DNA from: Echiichthys vipera
Lineage: Eukaryota > Chordata > Actinopteri > Perciformes > Trachinidae
Assembly: GCA_963691815.1 (NCBI GenBank)
Contig: OY829650.1
Location: forward strand, 799,879-863,878
DNA: 64,000 nt
Direction: 5' to 3'
Shown: piece by piece, positions 42,001 through 54,120 of the stretch
How positions within the stretch are numbered: position 1 is the first letter of the stretch
Layout: each line of letters starts with the position of its first letter
The notes under the pieces: generated by a model
The model's database searches: none
Told to the model about the DNA's origin: nothing
What the model saw: the letters and a program-made list of their open reading frames with translations, nothing else
Program-made: the position numbers and the translations under genes

Positions 42001-45000
42001 TGTTGTGGGTGATCCGGGGCCTCCTGGGTTTTCAGGAGCCCCAGGGGCCCCAGGGCAAAGAGGAGAGATCGGTTCACCTGGAGACGTAGGTTTACCCGGA
42101 GAACAGGTGAGTCACCAGAAAACGGGTCAGGGGTCAGCAGCCTTGGTTGATTGGTTGACTGGTTGGTTGTTCGATTGGTTGGTTGCTTGATTTGTTGGTT
42201 GATTGGTAAATTTATTGCTTGCTTGCTTGATTGATCGATTGGTTAGTTGATTGATTGGTTGATTGGTTGATTGATTTGTTGGTTGTTTGGTTGCTTGGTT
42301 GATTGATTGGTTGGTTGATTGGTTGGTTGCTTGGTTGGTTGGTTGCTTGGTTGTTTGGTTGCTTGATTGATTGATTGGTTGGTTGCTTGGTCGGTTGGTT
42401 GATTTGTTTGTTGGTTGTTTGGTTGTTTGATTGATCGATTGGTTGTTTGATTGGTTGGTTGCTTGGTTGTTTGATTGGTTGGTTGCTTGGTCGGTTGGTT
42501 GATTGGTTGGTGGATTTGTTTGCAGGGTCTTGGTGGATTTCCAGGTGTCAAGGGCTTCAAAGGTCAGAAGGGATATTTCACTGTGGTGGATTTTAAAGGT
42601 GAGTTTAACCATGAACCACTTCACTCACCGGTCTCATCTCCACTGAAGTCGACACAAATACAACCATATGTGTGATTTCAGCCATAACGCCACGTCAGCG
42701 TATCGATTGTTCTGATTCGACCTTTGTCTCTAGGGGAGAAAGGAAACAGGGGCCAGGAGGGCCCTCCAGGCAGACAGGGATTCTCAGGGAGAAGAGGACT
42801 CGATGGGACAAAGGGGGACCCTGGAATCCCCGGCCCCAAGGTCGGTCAGACACTCCGGGTGAACTCAGTGTCACACTTTGAAAACCCTCCGGACAAATAG
42901 GAAAACAAGACCCTGATATAGACCGAGAACCCCACAGGATGTTTCACATGGAGCTGTAGTGAACACCGCAGCCTCCAGGGGGCGCTGGCAGCACTTCATA
43001 CTGTGACTGTCATGGTGTCGCTGTTCTGACTCTTATCTTTCAAATGCTCGTCTGTTTCTCTTCAGGGTGAAAGTTTTGCCAGTTCTCCAGGAGAAAAGGG
43101 CCCCCAAGGACGTTTGGGGCCTAAGGGATTAGCAGGACCTTCAGGCCCCCCGGGTCGAGGTGTAGGTGGAGCAGTGGGACAGCGTGGGGCCCCTGGGGAC
43201 CCCGGACTTCCAGGAATCCTTGGCCCCCCAGGGCCTAAAGGGGTTATAGGTAGAGATCAATCTGACCTCCTCCTCCTACTTCAAATGTGACCCCTTACCT
43301 TAGTATTTGGCCCCTCCCACTTACTTTGTGACCCCTCCTCTTCCTGCAGGTGACACTCTGCCCTGTGTACCCAGAAACCCCGGACCCACCGGAGAGAAAG
43401 GCGACCCGGGAAATGCAGGTAAACATTACCTATGTCTTCTGTCTGTCTGCTTACCTGTCTGACTCCCTGTCCACCTGTCTGTCTGACCTCCTGTCCACCT
43501 GTCTGACTGACCTCCTGTTCACCTGTCTGACTGACCCCGTCCACCTGTCTGACTGACCTCCCGTCCACCTGTCTGACTGACCTCCTGTCCACCTGTCTGA
43601 CTGACCTCCTGTCCACCTGTCTGACTGACCTCCTGTCCACCCGTCTGACTGACCTCCCGTCCACCCGTCTGACTGACCTCCTGTCCACCCGTCTGACTGA
43701 CCTCCTGTCCACCCGTCTGACTGACCTTCTGTCCACGTGTCTGTCTGACTCCCTGTCCACCTGTCTGACTGACCTCCTGTCCACCTGTCTGATTGACCTC
43801 CTGTCCACCTGTCTGACTGACCTCCTGTCCACCTGTCTGACCTCCTGTCCACCTGTCTGATTGACCTCCCGTCCACCTGTCTGACTGACCTCCTGTCCCC
43901 CTGTCTGCCGCCTGTCTCTCCAGGTTACACAGGACTCCCGGGTCCTCCAGGTTTCCGTGGCGTCACTGGACCTGACGGAGCTAAAGGAGAAAAAGGAAGG
44001 TCTGGAATTCGTGGATCGCCTGGACGACAAGGTACCGGAGCTCACCTGGACCTCACCTGGACCACACCTGGACCGCACCTGGACCACACTGGTCCTTTAC
44101 ATTAGCTGGAACATTCATTTTACTCACATCCTCTCTTCCTCTTGCAGGACCTCCAGGTGTTGTTGGAGATACCGGAGAAGAAGGACCTGAAGGCTTCAGT
44201 TACGATGGAGAACCAGGTACAGTCACCTGTCCGTCTGTGGTATGACTTACACTGTCATAGACGTTTACCTGCTCTAGGACTCAAAGATGGTCGCCCCAGA
44301 AAAAGTCTGGATACGCCACTGCCGAATAAAGCGAGGTACCCCTGATTTTAAACGCCTGACGAACACCCGAGGACACTTCTAGAGCTTTTGGACTGACCGG
44401 GAACGGGCTCGGTTCAGGTTTGCACACCGGAGTTTGGACCGGCTGGAGCATGTCGATCAAAAATAACTGGGTTCAGAACCTGGAAAGTTTGTGCCGAGCT
44501 TGAACCTGAAAAGAGCTGGTTCATCCTCCAGCATCAGCGGGCGGGCCAATCAAAAGAAAGAGCGACGCAGCGTTCTCCTGTGGGGGCGTGGCCAATAAAG
44601 GCCATGAACATGTGAGAGGAGATGTGTGATGAGAGCGAGCGATCGGAGCAGAGCAGAAATAAAGTTTATCAACATAAGTGTGAAGATATCAGTGAATGTT
44701 CAGCAGCTGCAGTAAAAAAGACCCGCGGAGGAGTCCCGGGTGTTGTTCCTGCTGCTGAGTGAAGTGACAGAGTTTAGCTCCGGAGACTCTGAGGACAAAA
44801 TCAAACTGACCAGGAACAGCAAACACTGAGCTAACATAAGATATTCTATTGAGTTTCCTTTTAGGGAAATGCTCTGAATGAATTTCAGTTCCCTCTGGTA
44901 AACTGTCAACTACGTATGTCTAGAGCTTTTATTGTGAAAGTCCTCAAAGCAGCTTCAGTCCAAAGCAACTGGACTTGGTTCTTTGTCAGGAAGACGTTTC

Positions 45001-48000
45001 ACCTCTGATCCAAGAGGCTTCATCAGTTCATGTACGCATCTGACCAGGACCAGGACCAGGACCAGGACCAGGACCAAGACCAGGCTGGGACTGGACCAGG
45101 ACCTGGACTAGGCTGGGACTGGACTAGGACCTGGACTAGGCTGGGACTGGACCAGGACCAGGACCAGGCTGGGACTGGACCAGGACCTGGACTAGGCTGG
45201 GACTGGACTAGGACCAGGACCAGGACCAGGCTGGGACTGGTCCCAAGCCTCTTGGATCAGAGGTGAAACGTCTTCCTAGACAAAGAACCAAGTCCAGTTG
45301 CTTTTGACTGAAGTTGCTTTGAGGAGAACGACGACCTGGACACACGAGAACATTCACAGGTTTATTGTGAAAGGTAATAACGGAGGAAGTAGAGAGAAGA
45401 AATACAAAGTATTCTTGATTGTGTTTACCAGGCTCCCCAGGACTCCCAGGCTCTCTTGGACTCCGGGGCCCAGCAGGAGATTCTGACGTTGGGCCCTCAG
45501 GACCCATCGGTTTCCCAGGCAGACCGGGTTCACAGGGGCCTAAAGGAGTCCCCGGTCCCCCCGGCAACGATGGACTACAAGGTGAAGTACTGGACCTCAA
45601 CATCGTCACCTGCTTTTGGTCTTAGTGCATTTTAAAATGTGTTTTCTGCATAAAAACGTTTAAACGGGAAAAATATAAATTCAAATCAGAGTGTTTTCCT
45701 TTTTGTCCAGGACTCCTGGGTCTGGCTGGGGGCCCCGGGGCAAAGGGCCAGAGAGGACAGGATGGGGCCCCGGGTATAAACGGACCCCAGGGGCCCACAT
45801 CTGACCTCTGTGAGGCAGGAAAACCTGGTCCCAGGGGTCTTTTTGGTCCTCAGGGACCTATAGGACCCCCAGGTAAACTCCGGCTCATAAAGATGCTGAC
45901 TCTGCTGTATTTCACTGTACGTTACTTAACTGTGATGTCGTCTTTTTCTCCTCAGGTTTTTCGGGTGAGAAAGGTGAGATCGGGGAAATGGGGCCTCCAG
46001 GTTTTGGCCCTCAAGGTCCTAAAGGCAGACCTGGCTCTCCAGGTTTCCCAGGGTACCTGGGGCCTCAGGGCTCGTCTGGCCCCACTGGAGACTCCGGACT
46101 GCCGGGGCCCGACGGTCAGAAAGGTGAGCTTCTCCTCCAGCTCACCTGTATTCAGGTGTTTCCTGAAGACACAGATCCACAGACAGACTAACCCTCTGTT
46201 CCAGGTCTGATGGGGCCTCGGGGCCAGGACGGACGACTGGGGGCCCCTGGACAGGAGGGCGCCCTCGGAGCCCCGGGAAGGACGGGGGAGAGAGGGTTCA
46301 ACGGACGAGATGGAGGTCCAGGATGTGAGGGCCCGAAAGGAGACAAAGGTAAAACTTCTACTTACTCACAACCAGAACAAACCTGACGAAAGAGTCAAAC
46401 AAGAAAAAACCAAAGTATGAAACCATCAACGTCTCACCCGTGTTTCCCCTGCAGGTTGTAAAGGGGCCGCGGGGCCTCACGGAGAGACCAAGCTAGTCCT
46501 CATCAAAGGGGAGAGTGGAACAGACGGACCCCCGGGCTTCAACGGCTTTCCTGGACCACGAGGTCAGAGCTGTTGCCATAGAGACCAGTGTTAGGGTGTG
46601 TTGTCACACAGGCGTAAAATCATCCTCCAGGGTCTTTTTCTGCACTTTAATCATCAATAATCCATCAAATAACAACTATTAAGGTAGAAATCCAGGAGAG
46701 ATGCTAACAGCCGGACGTGGCTAACAGTGGTTAGCTCAGGGCAGCACGGTGAAGGCATTCAACACCAAACCTGCAAATGCTAGCTTGGGTGCTGCCGTCT
46801 GCTCCGTAGGAAAAGAATGGAATGGGCGACACAAAGCGTTTTTTACTGTGTGTCATGTGTAGCGGCCTTTAGCAGCTGGGTAAAAATGGCTGCTGCCGGC
46901 GTTTCATTGGCTCGTGTGTTCGATCATCAATGTACCCTCACATCTGGACCACTCACTGTGGTTCCTCTGATGCGGGTCAGAACCTACTCCCTCAGAATGA
47001 TGTTCTAAACACTACAATCACCCGTTGTTCTTTTGGTAAGGACGCAATGACTTAACTCTTAGTCCAGGGTTAACTCTTAGTCCAGGGTTAGTCCAGGGTT
47101 AACTCTTAGTCCAGGGTTAACTCTTAGTCCAGGGTTAACGCTTAGTCCAGGGTTAACCCAGGGTTAACTCTTAGCCCAGGGTTAACTCTTAGCCCAGGGT
47201 TAACTCTTAGTCCAGGGTTAGCCCAGGGTTAACTCTTAGCCCAGGGTTAACTCTTATTCCAGGGTTAACTCTTAGTCCAGGGTTAGTCCAGGGTTAACTC
47301 TTAGTCCAGGGTTAACTCTTAGTCCAGGGTTAACTCTTAGCCCAGGGTTAACTCTTATTCCAGGGTTAACTCTTAGTCCAGGGTTAGTCCAGGGTTAACT
47401 CTTAGTCCAGGGTTAACTCTTAGTCCAGGGTTAGCCCAGGGTTAACTCTTAGTCCAGGGTTAACTCTTAGTCCAGGGTTAACTCTTAGTCCAGGGTTAAC
47501 TCTTAGTCCAGGGTTAGTCCAGGGTTAACTCTTAGCCCAGGGTTAACTCTTATTCCAGGGTGAACTCTTAGTCCAGGGTTAACTCTTAGTCCAGGGTTAG
47601 CCCAGGGTTAACTCTTAGTCCAGGGTTATCTCTTAGTCCGGGGTTAGTCCAGGGTTAACTCTTAGCCCAGGGTTAACCCAGGGTTAACTCTTAGTCCAGG
47701 GTTAGTCCAGGGTTAACTCTTAGCCCAGGGTGAACTCTTAGTCCAGGGTTAACTCTTAGTCCAGGCTTAACTCTTAGTCCAGGCTTAACTCTTAGTCCAG
47801 GGTTAACTCTTAGTCCAGGGTTAACTCTTAGTCCAGGGTTAGTCCAGGGTTAACTCTTAGTCCAGGGTTAACTCTTAGTCCAGGGTTAATGACGGGGCTT
47901 CTGTCTCTACAGGAAGTAAAGGTGTGCTAGGAGCTACCGGTAGGCCAGGCTATCCAGGCATCAACGGACCCACAGGCATCATAGGACTCCAAGGACCCCC

Positions 48001-49899
48001 CGGGCGCTACGGCCCACCAGGACCCACTGGACCACCCGGACGTATAGGAACACCAGGATTTATCGGCTTCCCTGGAGCGACCGGAGACTTAGTAAGAGAC
48101 CTGTTCTAAACTCCACTAACAGAAGTCCTGTCTTTGTGATCTGGGACAGGAAGTGTTTGAGCCCGGGAGACGAGGTTTTAACGTTAGACCCAAAGAACCA
48201 GAACTTTGTCTTTGGATCCTTCGGGTCTGAAGAGGTTTGATATTCAGAAAAACTGATCTGTGTTTGTTTTTGGTTGCAGGGCGACCTGGGGTGTCCAGGG
48301 AAAGCTGGAGAACCTGGTCACCAAGGATGTACTGGATCCAAAGGTACCAACTAACCTCTGACCCCGGACCTCTAACCTAACCCCTCCAAATTCACTGCAG
48401 ACTGATATGACTTAATACCACAACATGATGTGTTGTCATGTCAACCGTTATCGGATATCTCAGCTCAACAAATAGTGTTAAAAGCTAGCTACAGCCGCCG
48501 GAACATTAGCATCGGCTACGATGACATTAGCTAACTTTAGTGATTCAAAACAAACTTAACAATTAAAAACTGCTCGAACATTGTTCATAACTCACTACTG
48601 CCCTGTTTATATTATCACTTAAAACCCTGAAAGTACATTTGTGTGATTCGTTTGCCATCGCAAACTTGAAGCCGGACGTTTTTTTGAACAAAACTTTCAT
48701 GACTCGTAACGTGGTGGATGCTGGGAATTCCTCCATTTCAAGTGTGGTTTTTCAACCTTGGTCCTAACTCTACCCCTTAACCCAAATGAGGATTGGAACC
48801 CCTCACCCCTAGCCCTCACGCAAAAGCCCAGAAACACGTTGAAGGGCTAAGGGGTGGAACTGGGACGCACCCTTGATCCTTTCATGTATGAAGCACAAAG
48901 AGATATCAGGGCTTTGTCTCCGTCACTGATTCTGACCTTTAACTGTGCGGTACGTTACGTTTCTGTCCGTCTCTTAGGGGATAAAGGAGACTCTGTTGGG
49001 TGTCCTGGTCCACCTGGAGACAAGGGGCCTCCTGGAGACTTCGGACCCTCAGGTGATGATCTGGTTCTGGTTCTGCAGACGACTCTATTGGACTCTATTT
49101 AAGTTATTAAATCAGAATCCCATGTTCTGTGATGCAGTTGATGGTTGAATGAACCATCGGGTGAGTTTCTGGATGAATCAGCTGTGTTTTCTCCCTCAGG
49201 ACCTCTTGGACCTCAGGGAGATCCTGGAGGACCTGGTTTCATCGGGGTTCCAGGACAGAGAGGATGCAAAGGAGATCCAGGCCATCGGGGGGACCCGGGC
49301 CAACCAGGTACATAAGTTCACCTGGACCTCATCAAGTCTTTACTTCGTCTTTGTTTAACATGAGGAAGTGAGCGTGTCTGTAAAGAGGGCACTCGTGGGG
49401 TCCTAGAGAACCCGTTTACATTCACACATCTGGAGCCAGAGAACCTGTTTACATCCACACATCTCCTGCCACCAGGAGGTGTGGAGAGGTTCAGAGTCTA
49501 TGTGTATCAGTCTGTGTGAACTTTGACCTGTGAGGTCCTGAAACCAGATCCAGTCTGAGAGCGACTCCAAGTTTACCCCAACCCCGTCTGTCTGTGTGTG
49601 TCCGGTTTACTCCAGGTGTGGTCGGTCCCTCAGGACCCAGAGGTCGGTCGGGTCTTCCTGGTCTTCCTGGTAAAGCGGGTGCCGATGGTCCTCCTGGACC
49701 GCAGGGTTTCCCGGGACTCCAAGGTCAGAACTTGAACCCAGACCTGCTGTCATGACGACCAAAGTAGATCATTTTAGCTGCGATCGTCTCGTAAAGGTTG
49801 AATGTTTGTGTTGCGTCAGGTCCTCCTGGACCGCTGGGGCTCCACGGACTGGACGGACTGAAAGGAGTGAAGGGGGACATGGGGACCAGAGGTAGGAGT

Positions 49900-49946
<47 letters not shown>

Positions 49947-52900
49947 TAAAGCAGTGTGAATGGGAAATAAAAGAAAATATGTGCTTTCGTTATTAATTCT
50001 CTTTAAAACAGAAAAAACTCCCGTCTGAACCGTGTTCAGCTCTGTATTTATGAGTTTCGAGGCCGTTATTTTCAGCATAACCATCATCCAGCGTCTACCA
50101 TGTAGCCTCTGCGCCACATTAGCCTGGCAAGCTAGCTTTCAGTCATGGTTGTCATGAAGCTTAAACTTAGCCTCGTGAGACCGTGCTGGTGTTTGTGTGG
50201 AGAAGGTTTTTAACCGTTTTAAGAAAATCAAAGACACTGAGACTTATCAAAAATGAGCACAGTCGATGGACTTTTAGCACAGTCACAAAAATCAACCCTG
50301 GAACCTTTACATGACTCTTATAACCATGGAAAGCCTCCATGACGCTAGCTTTGACTTCACCACTGACCAGCCACCTCCACCCTTTTGAGTATCGTAAGTT
50401 TGGGCCTTTCCTGTTTCGGCCCTAGAGTTCCCGGAACCACCAGAAAGTTCCAGGAACCGTATCGTTGTGGTTCGCTGTCCCGCTCTTCTTGGCTTGTACA
50501 GTCTGTTGGTCTGGCATGTGTACTACAGCGCTTTTAGCCGGTTTCACTGGTTTCCTGTGGACACACATGTGTCTCCAGTGGAAGCCGCGTGGATGGAAAA
50601 CTCTTTTAAGAACGACGGGGGGACCGAACCCTAAATGGACCCCAGACTGAAGTAAGACACATCCAGCTTAGTCACGGGGACATCTGTGATTCTGTTCAGG
50701 TCTGGGTGTGCCGGGTCCTCAAGGTTCAGAAGGTCTTCCAGGGGATAAAGGACCTCCAGGTCCTCCAGGACCCATTGGGTCATCCCAGCCCGGCCCACCA
50801 GGACCCAGAGGCTCCCCAGGACCCCAAGGTGTGTAGCAGTTATGTTCCCATCAGAGCCAGGATGTGACAGACCTGCAGGGGTCTATCTTAAAGTCAAATC
50901 AAATCTTTATGTGTTGTAGGACCACCTGGAGATTTGGGACCTCCGGGTAAATCTGGACCAGACTGTTCAGCTCCAATTCCAGGGCCTCATGGAGATCCTG
51001 GTTGTACTGGAGCAGATGGAGAGCCAGGTCAGACTTTAACGTTCAGGATGAATTAAGTTTAACAGGTAAATCACCAGGACGACCTCTGATGTTGGTTTGG
51101 TGTTTCAGGGTGTGCTGGTGAAGTGGGCGATCCAGGTCAGAACCCTCCAGTGACCGGAGATGATGGGGACAACGGGGACACCGGCTGCCAGGGACCAAGC
51201 GGCCCAAAGGGACCGCCGGGGCCGGAGGGACTGCCAGGCATCCCCGGGAGTCCAGGAGCAAAAGGTCAGACTCTCTCCATGTGTCTGAGGTCAATGAGGA
51301 TGTTGCTGCTGATGCAACCTGACGCACCTGAGTCGCAGGTGCTGCACCTGAGCTCAGCTCGACCAATGAGGGAGAAGCTTTGAGTGTGACGTTTACGTTT
51401 CCTAGGCAACCAGAGAGCGACATCACGCCGGTTAGAAAGACGGAGGAAGAACTTGTTGTTTCCCGAACTATTTAACGTTACATTAAAGTTTCAGGATCAG
51501 AAGAAAACGTTAAGATGGAGGTTCATCAGCAGCTAACGGTTGCTACGATGCTAACGCTGGTTTAGCTAACGTTGGTTTAATGCTAACGGCTGCTACAATG
51601 CTAACGCTGGTTTAGCCGTTTACTGGGTCTCTGCGTGCGACCTCACAGTGAGACCAGAGCAGAGAGAAGATCATGTGAAGGCCCCTTTAATGTCCGTCAT
51701 TTTGCACTTTTATAATAATAGAATATATATTTATTTCACTCTCTTATAGAACTAGAAGGCGGGGTGAGGGGTCGGGTGCTAATACCCGAATTGCTACGGT
51801 GACGCTTTTCTCACATTAGGACAAAACAACACTCGACAAGAAAAACAACAAGAAACTTATTTATGGTCAAATTATGAACCGGCTCCAGCCGTACAGTGTC
51901 ATCTGCGCCTTGTCCTGCCTCCTACTGCTCCACCAAGCCCCGCCCACAGAGAGAGCCTCCTTCCTGTCTGGTCCAATCAGGAAGCTCGGTCAGCGTCAGT
52001 TCTCTGAGTGTCCACTAGGGGCAGGTTTCATAACAGAGCAGTTTCTCATTGAGCCCCATGTTAAACAGGCCGTTTACACAGCATCATTAAACCTGTTTAA
52101 GGACAAAAGAACATTCTAGTCTGTGTGTTTAGGTCAGGTCTCCATGACAACACTGAAGTTTGTGATTAATTAGGGGCGTGGCCTCTTGAGTGACAGCTAG
52201 CCTCTGGCCCTCATTGGACCACTAAAAACCCCAGTTGTCTCCTTGTGTGCCGTCAGGTGTACGGGGGTCTCCAGGTCTGATGGGACTACCTGGCAATCAG
52301 GGCGCAAAAGGTTTCCCCGGTACCAACGGGCCTCCAGGACCAAAGGGATCTGCTGGACCGATGGGTCCGAAGGGGGAGATGGGACGAGTGTCCTCCTGCC
52401 CCACTTACCCTCCTGCGACACCAGGCCCCCCGGGACCCCCTGGGCCCCCCGGTCAGGCTGGAGATGTTGGCTCCCAAGGAGAAATCGGCCGGAGGGGTGA
52501 GACAGGTGAGAAACAGTCACAATGAATCTTCAATCGTGTCCCGCTCTGACCGGTTTGGTCTGGGACCCCCGCCATCACAGGTAATCCAGAACCAGGTCCA
52601 GGTCCAGAACCAGGTCCAGGTCAAGGTAAAGAGTCTGACGAGGGACTGACGAGGAGAAGTCTCAGTTTTGATCATTAAGGTGATTGATGATGTGTTTCAG
52701 GCAGGAATGGGGACGTCGGGCCTGACGGACCTATAGGCCCTGAGGGGGCCCCGGGTCCAGATGGAGACCTAGGAGAGTCAGGCTTCCCGGGGGAGAGAGG
52801 AGATGTGGGAGACAAAGGTGAGACCTCCACCGGCCCCTCTCTGTGACTGGGTTCACTTTGGGTCGGAGTCGTCGTGTTTCATGTGGATTTGTCTTGTTGA

Positions 52901-54043
52901 TGCGACTTCCTGCTGGTCTTTGTGATCTCAGGTGATCCCGGTCCGATCGGCGACCGCGGTCTTCCTGGACCCACCAAGAACTTGAACTCGGGCTTCATGT
53001 TGGTGATGCACAGCCAATCGAAGAGGATTCCCTCCTGTCCGCTGAGCATGAGGGTCCTGTGGGCGGGGTACAGTCTGCTGTACCTGGAGGGTCAGGAGAA
53101 GGCGCACACTCAAGACCTCGGTACTTACGACAACGCAAACATTCAAATACACAAAAAAGGTTCTGATAAATGTTGTTTTTAGCTTTTTAAGAGCAGACGG
53201 GGTCTTTGTCTGCACGTTAATCCTCAGTAACCATGGAGACAGTTTTTATTAAGGTAGAAATCCAGGAGAGATGCTAACAGCCGGACGTGGCTAACAGTGG
53301 TTAGCTCAGAGAAGTTCAGCATCCGTGAGGAACTCGGAGTCGAGCCGCTGCTCCTTTGTGTTGAAAGGAGCCAGTTGAGGTGGTTCAGGATCATCTGGTC
53401 TGGATGAACCCTGGGCGCCTCCCTAGGGAGGTGTTCCAGGCACGTCCAGCTGGGAGGAGGCCTCGGGGAAGACCCAGGACCAGGTGGAGAGATTAGATCT
53501 CCACACTGGCCTGGGAACGCCTCAGGATCCCCCAGTTAGAGCTGGTTAATGTGGCCCGGGAAAGGGAAGTTTGGGGTCCCTGCTGGAGCTGCTGCCCCTG
53601 AGACCTGATCCAGGACCAGAGGCTGGAGCTGCTGCCCCCGAGACCTGATCCAGGATCAGAGGCTGGAGCTGCTGCCCCTGAGACCTGATCCAGGATCAGA
53701 GGCTGGAGCTGCTGCCCCTGAGACCTGATCCAGGATCAGAGGCTGGAGCTGCTGCCCCTGGACCTGATCCAGGATCAGAGGCTGGAGCTGCTGCCCCTGA
53801 GACCTGATCCAGGATCAGAGGCTGGAGCTGCTGCCCCTGAGACCTGATCCAGGATCAGAGGCTGGAGCTGCTGCCCCTGAGACCTGATCCAGGACCAGAG
53901 GCTGGAGCTGCTGCGCCCGAGACCTGATCCAGGATCAGAGGCTGGAGATGAGATGAGTACGGTGAAGGCATTCAAAGGTCTTTTTTAACCACTAATGCTG
54001 CTGAAAATAACAGCAAACCTCTGCAGCAGCATGAGAAGAGTCC

Positions 54044-54120
<77 letters not shown>

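Noticed and set aside
47054..47889. Interstitial telomeric repeat
   Set aside because: The units contain GGGTTA but are 18 and 12 bp long with CTCTTAGTCC; there is no run of TTAGGG.
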